Positions 21,164 through 30,721 of a stretch of DNA of 64,000 bases are shown here, piece after piece. Numbering within the stretch: position 1 is the stretch's first letter; each line of letters begins with the position of its first letter. The notes below the pieces were generated by a model. The model was not told the origin of the DNA. It was given only the letters and a program-made list of their open reading frames with translations, and did not search any database. Origin of the DNA: Monocercomonoides exilis (lineage: Eukaryota > Preaxostyla > Oxymonadida > Polymastigidae); contig LSRY02000036.1 of the NCBI GenBank assembly GCA_001643675.2, positions 600,001 through 664,000 on the forward strand, read 5' to 3'. Both the position numbers and the translations under genes were made by a program.

Positions 21164-22492
21164 ATGAATAAAGATCCTGAGAATCCTAAGGATCCTGAAA
21201 TTGTAGAGAATAAAGAAATACAATCTTCATCGAAATCTGAAGAAAAAGATGAAAATGAGGAAGAGGCACCAAAGCCAAAGCAAGTGATTAGATTTGTTCC
21301 TCGGAAAGCGGTTCGTTTCAGAGCTAGAGCGCCTCCTCCACCATCAGAAGCACCAAAAGTTCCAAGTCAATTTTCACAATTTACAGATAATATGATGCAA
21401 AAGATTTTGATGCAATTAAGCCATGAAGACAAACTCAAAGCTGCACTTGTTTGTTCAAAGTGGCGCGATTTGATTTGGGGAATGACGACAAGTGTTTGAA
21501 GTCTTTCACTATAAACCATTTTAAACATGATGTTTGCATATATATTTTTAAAGATTGATTTGACAGGTACAACAGCAAAAGCGTTTGCAATTGGACGTTC
21601 ACTTTCCAGATTCACTTCATTGAAACAAATAAAATTGCCATTGCAAAGTGCAGACATATTATGTCGAACAGTGGCACAAACATGCCCTAACCTTGAAGTT
21701 CTTCTTTTTTCGCATCCAGTTCGTGATGTTAACATTGCCGCATCGCAGAAACTTGCTGATCTCACATCTTCTCTTCGGCGAGGAATTGCGCAGGGTTTTA
21801 AACTTCGGCACACATCCGCTTCATCAAGCGATAAAGATAGTGCTTCAAGTGATGATTCTAAAAAGTCATCAGACATGAGTTCATTAGTGCAGATTACTCC
21901 TCCTAACAAGCACATTAGACAATTGTCTTCAACATCTCCATCAACCCCGTCGCCAATCCTTGGAACATCATATGGGGTGCTGACGCCTTCTCCTACATCG
22001 TCTGCATCCGCAACATCCACTTCTGGTTCTGTTCTGGATCCTTTGTCGTCTCCAGTCAAAGCTTCATCAGAAACAAAAGAAAAAACAGAAGATAATTCTG
22101 AAAAAGAATCTGATTCAAGTGATTCATCATCACCTTCTTCTTCTTCTTCTTCTTCTTCTTCTTCTTCTTCTTCTTCTTCTTCTTCTTCTTCTTCTTCTTC
22201 TTCTTCTTCTTCTTCTTCTTCTTCTTCGTCTGTATCTGAAGATTCTTCCTCTTCTTCCTCTTCCTCCTCTTCCTCCTCCAGTGCCACGCCCTCACTCCCA
22301 CCAGGAGTGTTCAACAAGATGACTGATGCCACCGCCAAGCTGCTATCGTCGTCTGCCACTCATCTGCACACCCTCGACCTCTCCTTCTGCTCTTCCCTTT
22401 CAGACGCTGGATTGGGCTTCTTCATCCGCAACTGCCCTGCCCTAAAGGTGCTCAACCTCAAGGGGTCGCTGAAGATATCTGACAGAGTTTGC

Positions 22493-22545
<53 letters not shown>

Positions 22546-23371
22546 ATTTTCAAAATTAATAATGTATTCTTCTATTGACATATGTATTATTAACTGCATG
22601 ATGTTCTCTATAAAGGCTCTTTATGCTCTCTTTACTCCTTCTCCTAAACTAACATCATCATCATCTTCCTCTTCTTCTTCCTCTTCTTCCTCTTCTCCTT
22701 CCTCTCAACAACAACTCCCACCATCTTCTCTGACCTCTTCTCTTCTCAACCCCACTCTTTCTTCATCTCCAATCACTCCATCTCGAACACCTTCTTCTTC
22801 TTCTTCTTCTTCTCTTTCCTCCTCCTCCTCCTCTTCTTCTTCTTCTGATCCTTCTTCTTCTCTCATCCAGCCCCCCTCCCTCACCTTCCTCGACATCTCC
22901 CAGTGCTCCTGCATCACTCCCCAGGCACTCACCATGTTCTCTCAGTCTCGCTCTCTCTCCTGCCTCCTCCTCAACAACGCCACTCAGTTCACCCCTGACG
23001 AGCTCAAAAGAGTCGTCAGACCTTTGAGGATTGCTAATTCTTCCTCTTCCTCTTCCTCTTCCTCTTCCTCTTCTTCTTCTTCCTCTTCCTCTTCTCAATT
23101 TCCTTCTCCAAAGACGTCACCTGTGTTGGCGCCTGTTCCATTCAGCAGCACTCAGACAAGAGGAATGTCCAGACTGAAGAGACTGGAAATGAGTGGAACT
23201 GGTTTGTTTTTATATTATTTATTTATTTTATTTTATTTTATTTTATTTTATTTTATTTTATTTTATTTTTAACTAATCTTATCATAAATTTCTTTTTTTT
23301 TCTATTTCTTTATCCTCTTTTCTATTTGAATATTCCAATATAACATCCCCACAAATTTCTCCTTCATATTA

Positions 23372-23409
<38 letters not shown>

Positions 23410-23755
23410 CTCACTCACTCACTCTCTCTCCTCACCCACAATAACATTAACACATCCAGCATTGAATGACGATGCCCTCTCATTCATCGTCCAGCGTGCC
23501 CCTCTCCTTCGCAACTTGAATGTCTCATTCTGCGCAGCCATCACTTCTGCCTCTCTCTCAGTCATCGCTGAGTCTCTGGCTTTCTTAGAAACACTGAATA
23601 TTTCTGGATGCATTGGCATCACAAGCAAAGCAGTGAAGGCGTTTAAAGACGAAGCAGAAGGCAAAGGGCACCACATTAATGTTATCTTCGAAACAAAGAG
23701 GAAAAGCGGAAGTGAGAGTCCTGATCCTCGAGAGGAAAACATTCAAAATACTTGA
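21164..23755 (+). CDS. F-box / leucine-rich-repeat protein (4 exons, 709 aa)
   Basis: Exons 21164-21491, 21567-22486, 22616-23201 and 23460-23755. Phases agree throughout (total 2130 nt). The N-terminus is acidic and Pro-rich. An F-box follows at about residues 78-109 (MMQKILMQLSHEDKLKAALV, CSKWRDLIW), then LRR segments of the AMN1/SCF type: TSLKQIKLPL, CPNLEVLLFS, LHTLDLSFCSSLSDAGLGFF, CPALKVLNLKGS, LTFLDISQCSCITPQAL and LLRNLNVSFCAAI. F-box proteins recruit substrates to SCF ubiquitin ligases via SKP1. Two large poly-Ser insertions, encoded by ttc-rich DNA, split the LRRs, and introns 2 and 3 contain simple repeats. The antisense of the poly-Ser DNA gives a poly-Glu frame that is not a gene. 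Confidence 0.85.
22128..22231. repeat. (TTC)n microsatellite in coding sequence
   Basis: About 30 consecutive ttc units, in frame as poly-Ser within exon 2 of the F-box gene. Expansion or contraction by 3 bp keeps the frame. Confidence 0.95.
22493..22543. repeat. (TTTA)n microsatellite inside intron 2 of the F-box gene
   Basis: A run of about 12 ttta units directly after the GTTTGC donor at 22487. Intron 3 (23202-23459) similarly carries (ttta/tttta)n at about 23217-23270 and (tc)n at about 23371-23404. This makes these introns longer (129 and 258 nt) than the usual 60-80 nt here. Confidence 0.9.
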
Positions 23756-23902
23756 ACTGTTTTAAATTTTGCTTTATTATGTTATTGATTATTGCATTTA
23801 TTTTCATATCACCTGTAAAAGCGTTGTTCTTGCGCTTTTAAAAAATCACGAGTAAAATCGAACTTTTTTAAAGGAAAAGGTTATGGCTACATTTTTGATC
23901 AA

Positions 23903-24868
23903 ATGCCTTTCTCTATTGTTGCTCTTGTTGCTGTGGTCTTTTGGGCTGCAGCTCATTTCTTGTTTTTTTCAAAATTATTTTTTGCATATAAAAAATTGCT
24001 TCCAAAATTCAGCGAAGAAACTCATTATTCATTTTCGAGAATTACATATTTTGTGCCTTTGTGCATTGTACAATTGATTGCTATCTTTTTCTCACACTCA
24101 AAAAGCGCGATGATATCGTCATCAACTTTAAAAAATCCTGCTTTCTGTGTTTTTGCGTTGATTGCCACTGGATTGAGCCATTATCACTTCATCAGACTTT
24201 TCTTTAAAAAATGTTCACCAACTGATGCCGAACAAGACATGTCCATGATTGAATATTATTTAGAAATAGTATTTATGTTGATTTCCCTGCAACAGCATCT
24301 TTTGCGACCAGTTCTCATCCATTCATTTTTTATATCAATATGTTCAATTTTTCTTGAAATCTCAAATATCTCGTTATTCGAAGAAAAAGAAGCATATAAC
24401 GATAATGATGACAACAATCAATCACAATCTTCTTCTTCTTCTTCTGATTCTGGTTCTATTTCTCAAAATTCAATGTCAACAACAAGTCACACTTCATTCA
24501 TAAAACCCTTATCCACAACACCTCTCTTTTTAATATATGGAGCAACGTTCGTTATCTTTCGGATTGTAGCATTCATATTTGTGGTTATAAAAGAAACGTA
24601 TGCCTTGACTTTTTTCTTTTTAAATCCATTTTATTTTCACAAAAAATACAATATCTTTTATTGAAAATTTTTTAATAGATTTCACAATTTTTGCTTATTC
24701 CCAGGCATTGGTTCACTCTTTTTATGGATACTGTCTCTTGGAATATTTTCTGTCAACTTCATTGAAATGGCACACATTATAAGAATGATCACACGCTTCA
24801 AAGATGTTGCTGAGCATCTAACAACTATCGGAAATGCATTAACTAAATTAAAAAGGAAAGCGCAATGA
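23903..24868 (+). CDS. Multi-pass membrane protein, probable TLC-domain family (2 exons, 294 aa)
   Basis: Exons 23903-24597 and 24679-24868, joined by an 81-nt intron (GTATGC..AATAG). The acceptor just upstream of ATTTCACAATT is the only one that keeps the second exon open to its TGA. The protein is hydrophobic with about six to seven TM segments, beginning MPFSIVALVAVVFWAAAHFL. Hints of a TLC (TRAM-LAG1-CLN8) domain are a conserved-looking His-containing stretch LQQHLLRPVLIH, then FLEISNISLF (the usual 'E-x-S' block), a late FRIVAF helix and a final TM before a basic tail KRKAQ. TLC proteins act in ER lipid or ceramide metabolism. A polar Asn/Ser insertion precedes the last helices. The domain call is tentative. 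Confidence 0.6.
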
Positions 24869-25148
24869 ATAATCCTCGTATTTACATCTTTTGTTTATAT
24901 TCAAAAAAATAGCTAATATCTCTATCAATTTTTACCTTTTTTTTCCGCAAAATACCAAAAATAAAGCAATATTTTGCATAACTTGGATTTTAATTTTAAA
25001 ATAATAATATGGCTGATGATGTGCGAGACAATTGCATTTAAAACTCGTTTATGTTCCAAAATCAATAAAAACAAATCGTCAACTCTTCACAACGCAAAAC
25101 GACTATAAATGCCACAGTCTCAAAGGAAAATTCTGTAAGATGATTCAA

Positions 25149-25632
25149 TTACATCTTTTTAAGTCCCTCATAAGCCTCTTTGATTTGTTTCAATTTCTTT
25201 TCGCAATTTTTGCAATCTGGGTGTGTTTGTGGATTGCTAAAATAAAATGGTACATACCAAAATTAACTTCACTAACAATAGAAATGCACACTATTTTACA
25301 GTTAATTCGTCATATGCATCGCGAATTTGACTTGATGATGCATCCTTTTTAACTTCAAGCCAACGGTAATACTTTGTCGGTGCAGAGTTGTATTGTTTAA
25401 CAAACAATAATGCTCCTCCAATAACAAGAGCTCCAATAATAACCAAGAGAATTACAAAGAAAACATTTGAAAGCTTGTCTGTTGAGACATCTGTTGGGTT
25501 GACTTGTTTCACTGTCTTTTCGACTTTTTTCGCATGTTTTTGCTTTGCGATTTTATCGCTTTTCCTTGCACGCTCTTTAACTTTGTAATCCGGTTTATAT
25601 TGTGGAGTAACTGGCCTGTTGTTACGATACAT
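25149..25632 (-). CDS. Membrane-anchored J-domain (Hsp40-type) co-chaperone (2 exons, 142 aa)
   Basis: Exon 1 25632-25292 and exon 2 25236-25149, with a 55-nt intron (GTGTGC..TTTTAG). Exon 1 alone stops one codon too early. Splicing across the TAG restores a complete C-terminal J-domain: YYRWLEVKKDASSSQIRDAY, then ELTVKYNPQTHPDCKNC with the HPD motif that stimulates Hsp70 ATPase, then a final helix KQIKEAYEGLKKM. Residues 1-50 are strongly basic, followed by one TM segment (VFFVILLVIIGALVIGGALL), so the J-domain lies beyond the membrane. It is probably ER-resident, with the J-domain facing the lumen or cytosol. Two Cys flank the HPD region (PDCKNC). The layout resembles Pam18/Tim14, but ER J-proteins are the likelier comparison if the host lacks mitochondria. 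Confidence 0.8.
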
Positions 25633-25892
25633 TTAGATCTATACCCATTCACTCTCCTTTGACATTTTAAAATTTTTTGTATTTCAAAGGTACAAATGAC
25701 AAAACAAAGAAATTAACAAACATATTAACCATACAATATATTACAGTTTATTTTTGAAGAAAAGAATTAAGCTGGACAGGTATCTCTGATTCCGATAATA
25801 TTCTCCTTATCCCACTTGGCAATTCTCGAAAGTCATAACTCTGGTGCAAAAAACGAATTCGGAATTTAAAAAAAATCCAAAACAAAAATTTG

Positions 25893-28800
25893 TTAAGCGA
25901 AAAAACTTATCAAAAAAATGCACACATCGTCGGGTATTCCCATAACTTTCCTTACACTGTTGACTATTAGATTATTTGGTGAATCAATCTTGCCACTTCG
26001 TACCCTTAAATCGCAAATACCACAAAATAAATGAATAAAATAAAATAAAATAAAATAAATATAATTTAAAAAAATTATCTTGAGTGTATAAGAAGACGCA
26101 TACAGAACTGCAAATCCGTGGAACACTGCCTCCACAATGAAACCCGCGTCCTTCATCCTCGGCATTCGATCAGCCGCCACTCCTTCTTCTCCTTCCTCTC
26201 TCTCTTCATTGCCTCTCAGTGTGAGCATCAGCGGGGCGGGTGTGGCTGCTTTGCTTTTGATGTCCTTTTGGAGCAGCTGTGCGGACGAGGCGAAATGGCG
26301 GGGCAGACCTTGGATGACATCTCGGATGGCACTCAGACACTCGCTGAAGCGCTTCAGAGAGGACTCGTCACGCTCGGGGGATGTGTGGAGGAGATCGTGG
26401 GCACTTGGGAGGAGAATGGGGGAAGAAGGGAAAGGGGAAGAAGGGAAAAGAGAAGAAGAAGAAGGAAGTTGAGATGAGCAGGTGTGTTGTTTGTTTGGGA
26501 AAAGGATGGATAAAAATATTAATCGAAAAAATAAAAAATAACATTATTGTTGGTAAAAAACAATAATTCATAAGATTAAAGAGAAATACAAAAAAGCATC
26601 CAATCACTTTTTACAAAAGAACAGAAAGAAAGAAAGCAACCTCAAATATTTTATCCACATTAAATATTCTTCATACCGATAGACATAAACGAGCAATCTG
26701 TTCAAAAAGAAAGGAGAGCCATGAAACAGCAAGAAGACGACAAAAGGCACAGAAGGTGTTAGCAGAATGTCAGAGCTGTATTTTTCGTGTGCCACAAGAA
26801 GAGATTCATAGAAAGAGAGAAATGCATCAATGAAAAGGGCGCTGAGGTTGGTGAAGTGCCAAAGAAAAGGCGGATGTGAGCCGAACTGCTGCTGAGAGGC
26901 GATGTCAGAAGAAAGAGAATAAGAAGGAGAAGGAGAAGAAGGAGAAGAAGAAAATGAAGAAGAAGAAGAAGATGATGATGATGAATACTGCGAGGGAGAG
27001 AAAGAGAGGCCATTTAATGAACTGTTAGTGGATGTGAAGTCTGTGTGTGGTGGATACAATCCATTGGATGTCTGAGTTGTTTTGTCAGCACTTGCCAACC
27101 GGCTGCCCATGAAATTGAGGCAGCAGTGTGTGCAGAAGGAGTCAATGAACATGGCCAGCTGGTGGCAAGTGAGTCGATAGCCCTCCAAAGTGCTGAGGGG
27201 AACAGAAGAGAAGACGGAATGTGAGGGAAGAGGAGGGTCTGATTGAACAGCAGCGCTGCCAGGGCGAGAAAGGAAGGAGGACGGGGTGATTGGCGAAGAG
27301 GAAGCAGAGGTGAGAAGAAGGGTTGACTGGGGTGTGATGGCAGGGGAGATGGCTGGGGTGATGGAGGGAGGGATGGACAGTGGGCCAGATGAAGAAGAGA
27401 AAGAAGAAGAAGATGATGATGATGATGAAAATGAGTGAAGAGCAAGAGCCTTCCTCTGAGCAGATATGGCAGCAAGCGAAGGAGAAAGGCCAAGGGCGAG
27501 CCAGTTGAGCAGCAGCGACACGACGCAGCGGATGGCAGCCACGTTGAAAGTGACAGCAGTCTGCTCGGCAGACGAGTGGGAGATGAGAGGGAGAGTGAGA
27601 GAGGCCTTGGTGAGGCAGAGGGGGCGGAGGACGAGGCGGAAGAGGGAAGGGAAAGGGAGCGGGTTGATGTGCGAAATGAGGCTGAGGAGGAGCGACGTGC
27701 GGATTGTGTGGAAGAAAAGAGAAGTGGACTCTGAAATGGAAAGGGCTGAAGGAGCGCTTTTTGCGGCGCTGGTGGAATCTTCAGTGTTTGTGTTGGAAGT
27801 GCCATTTCTTTCGTTGTTTCTGCTATTGCTGCTGCTGCTGTTGCTAAAACGCTCAGAAAGAGAAGAAGGCCGCTTCATCATCCGCATCAGCTGTGTCAGC
27901 TCTGTGCTGCTGTCTTCTTCGGAATACTCGTCTTCTCCACTCTCATCACTTTCGCCTTCATTCTCTGCAGTGGCATCGCTATCTGCAGTGATATTTCTTC
28001 TTCTTCCACTTCTTTTTTGCCTTCTGCCCCCAAACTCAGCAATCGTCTGCTTTCTGATGGACATCTGCCTTTCCAGTGCGAAGAACAGACTCGATCCCCA
28101 AAAGGGGCCATTCCACGTCTTCAGAAAGGAGAAGAGGAATCTGTCGATTTCGAGTGGGTGCTCCTGCATCTCCTGCTGTGTCTGCACAACAAGAGAGAGG
28201 AAACGGCACTGCTTCGACAGCTGGGCAGTGTCCAGGTGCACGTCAAACAGAGCGGGAAGACGCATCCGCAGAAACTGTGTTAGACGACTGGAGATGCCAT
28301 CTGATATTAAATTAATAAAAAAAATTGTATTGTTTAAAAAAAGAATTATGATAAATTGAAAATAAATAAATAAACAAATTCATAAATAAAAGCGATAAAA
28401 TCATTAAAATTTTATATGGAAAAAAAAAAAACGTTAATAGAAACGCAAATAGATACCGTCAGCAGTGAGCATCAGAGCGTGTCTCCAGAAAGGATGCGAC
28501 AGGACGACGCCTGCTCTGTCTGGCCATCTGAGCTGGTCTGTGTGAGTGGCCAGCTCTGCCAGCGACGAGAACGCATCAGGAAACAGCAGCTTTCTTGGTG
28601 GGAGACGGATGTTTGCAGCCATCACGACAGAAGGCGACAGAGAGCGAGAGAGTGAGCGAGAAGGAGAATCCCTCCCCGACGACACAGACGAGGCAGATGG
28701 CTCAGACTCCAGCCTTTGCCTCCTCGTCGGCTCCTCTGCCTCGTCTGCCTCACTCAGGTCTTTCTTCCGTGTGCTTCTCCCTCGTTCACGCCGCCGCTCT

Positions 28801-30642
28801 TCGCGGTGCATCTCTCGCACTTTCTCCTTCGCCCACTCTCTGTCCTTGTCCACTCCTCCGCTTCTGCCCCCAAAATAACCCAAAAACGATGCAGACGGCA
28901 CGCTTCCTGCTTGCAGGCTCTCTGCCAGCGCTTCAGAGGCAATCAGCTGACGCTGCGGATACAGCGACATGTGTGTAACTGCCTCAGCAAGTGACATCTG
29001 TGCCACATTTCCCAGCGCCCCCCTGCTTTTTGTGGGAGGTCTGCCTCTTCCCCTTCCTCTCCCTCTGCCTTGTCCTCTTCCACTGACTCCACTGGCACTG
29101 CTTTGAGATGCTCCGAAGGGCAGCTGAGGAAACAGAAGAGAAGAAGAAGGGTTGATTGCAGAGAGCATTCTGATGTGCGATTGCTGGACGGAAGAAGAGC
29201 CGGTTGAGTTGAGTGAATGAGATGTGGTTGTGGATGATGTTGATGAAGAAGATAATGTGACAACAGCAACTGGAAGAGAGAGAGGAATAAGGCTGTCATC
29301 GAGAACTTCGCTTATATGACCATCGTTTGCGTCTCCATTCATTGATGTCGTTTGAGTTGAGTCAGATTGATCTTTCGATGAAGTGGCATTTGTTTCTGAA
29401 GAATGAAATCGTCCACCTTCTTTGGAACTTTCGCTTCTTCCTCCTCTTCCCCTGCCCCTGCCCCTTCCCCTTCCTCTCCATCTACTTCCACCACCTCTCT
29501 CTCCTTGTAACTGAAGTGCTCGCACGCGCATTGGGTCTTTCCGATAAGCAGCCTCGAGTGCAGGGGGAATGAACAGCTGTGGTTGTGCTTTTGACAAAGG
29601 ATCAGAAGACGAAGAAATAAGCTCTGTTGTTGTGGAAGTTAAATCTGTCGTGTTGTTGGTTTTGTCTGATGATGATTGATAGAAATATCCGTGTGGTGTG
29701 TATACTGAAAGAAGAGAAGATAAGCTTGCTTGTGAGAGTTCTGTTGACGAAAAAGAAAGATGTGACTCAGAATCAACTTGAAAATCGTGGAATTCACCAG
29801 TGTGTAGTTGATGGATCCAGGCATACCAGGACATGTGCTCAAACTTAAAAATTAAATGGGAGAGGGAGAAAAAATAAAGACATATTTCATTTTCCTTTAA
29901 AAATATCTTTCTTTAAACAGACTTTAAATGGTGCTGCAATTTTTTGTGATATGCGTGAGAACTTCTTTGCATTTGCGCTTCCAATAAAGCAATCAAAAAG
30001 ATGCTGAAGAGATAAAAGAGCGATATTATCTCTATCATCTTCGATGAGCTTTGAACTATTTTTATACAAAATAGAAATGCTTTATCTGAAAAAGAAAAAA
30101 TTTAGGAAAGACAAACAGTTGTTGTATACGATCAGGCCGAACGTGTCTACGTTCAGTAATTAAGTATAGAATATGACATGCCGGTTTTCTTTTGAAAAAT
30201 TGCAAAAAAGAGAAAAATATTAAATATCGTCACAGCCAAAGAATAATCGCAAACCTTAAACTGTCGTATTCAAGAAGCTGGAAAAAAACTTCATATATAC
30301 TTCGAATATTGCGAACGCCATCAATAAAATCAATGACCATTGTCATCCACTTCAAACACCATTTTATGACAGAATAGTGAAATTCTGCCATCATTCCGCA
30401 AAGTTCCAAAATTGAAACTTCAGTAACGCATCCTTTTGGATTTAAAGATTGCAAAATCTTTATTATCTCTTTCTCTTGATCTCCTATAAGAAGCCAAAAA
30501 AATAAACTTTTATGTTCTTTTTAAATTGTCACAAGCCTGAAATACGCAATGCATCTGGTATTCCTCTGATTAACATATGAATTTCTGTTTGATCTAGCCC
30601 CTCTGAAACACCTTTTTTCAGGAGACTTTCGAAATAATCCAT
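25893..30642 (-). CDS. Probable CENP-I / Mis6 inner-kinetochore protein (7 exons, 1316 aa)
   Basis: Exons 30642-30546, 30483-30234, 30055-29923, 29843-28445, 28300-26641, 26403-26104 and 26004-25893. All phases match (3951 nt, no stop). It starts MDYFESLLKKGVSEGLDQTE. CENP-I, from memory of its sequence, has near its N-terminus a '...FYRWL..MFDFID....LY.FFF..L..D.L' block. Here the same place reads IKWCLKWMTMVIDFIDGVRN and then IYEVFFQLLEYDSLRFAII. A second resemblance is near the C-terminal half: LWHFTNLSALFIDAFLSFYE, then VPFVVFLLFHGSPFFLNRLL and a VYRYEEYL block, which parallels CENP-I's C-terminal helices. Between them lie very large insertions: RGRGRG-type RG motifs, Ser runs and a Lys/Arg/Glu segment. 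CENP-I belongs to the constitutive centromere-associated network. The gene looks like several unrelated ORFs unless spliced. The model is strong; the homology is a by-eye inference. Confidence 0.6.
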
Positions 30643-30721
30643 TTTAAATTTTTACAAAGAATTAATTAGAAGATTAAGGTGTTGATCTTGATTCCCATAC
30701 GCTTAAGATAGAAGGTCAAAG
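30643..30721. promoter_or_regulatory. Bidirectional promoter region between CENP-I-like and NEK-like kinase genes
   Basis: The two start codons face away from each other with 79 bp between them, so both genes must be driven from this segment. It contains 'ttacgctta'-like AT/GC-mixed sequence but no motif I can name. Confidence 0.45.

Noticed and set aside
21367-22359. 330-residue poly-Glu ORF on the minus strand
   Set aside because: It is the antisense of the poly-Ser-coding ttc array in the F-box gene; the plus-strand exons have matched splice phases and a clear F-box/LRR product.
26604-29834. Two separate genes (28265-26604 and 29834-28434) on the minus strand
   Set aside because: A GTTTCT..ATCAG intron of 144 nt with matching phase joins them, and further introns extend the model in both directions to an ATG and a stop.
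30121-30180. GC-richer short segment considered as a tRNA or small RNA
   Set aside because: No cloverleaf can be drawn and it lies inside intron 3 of the CENP-I-like gene model.
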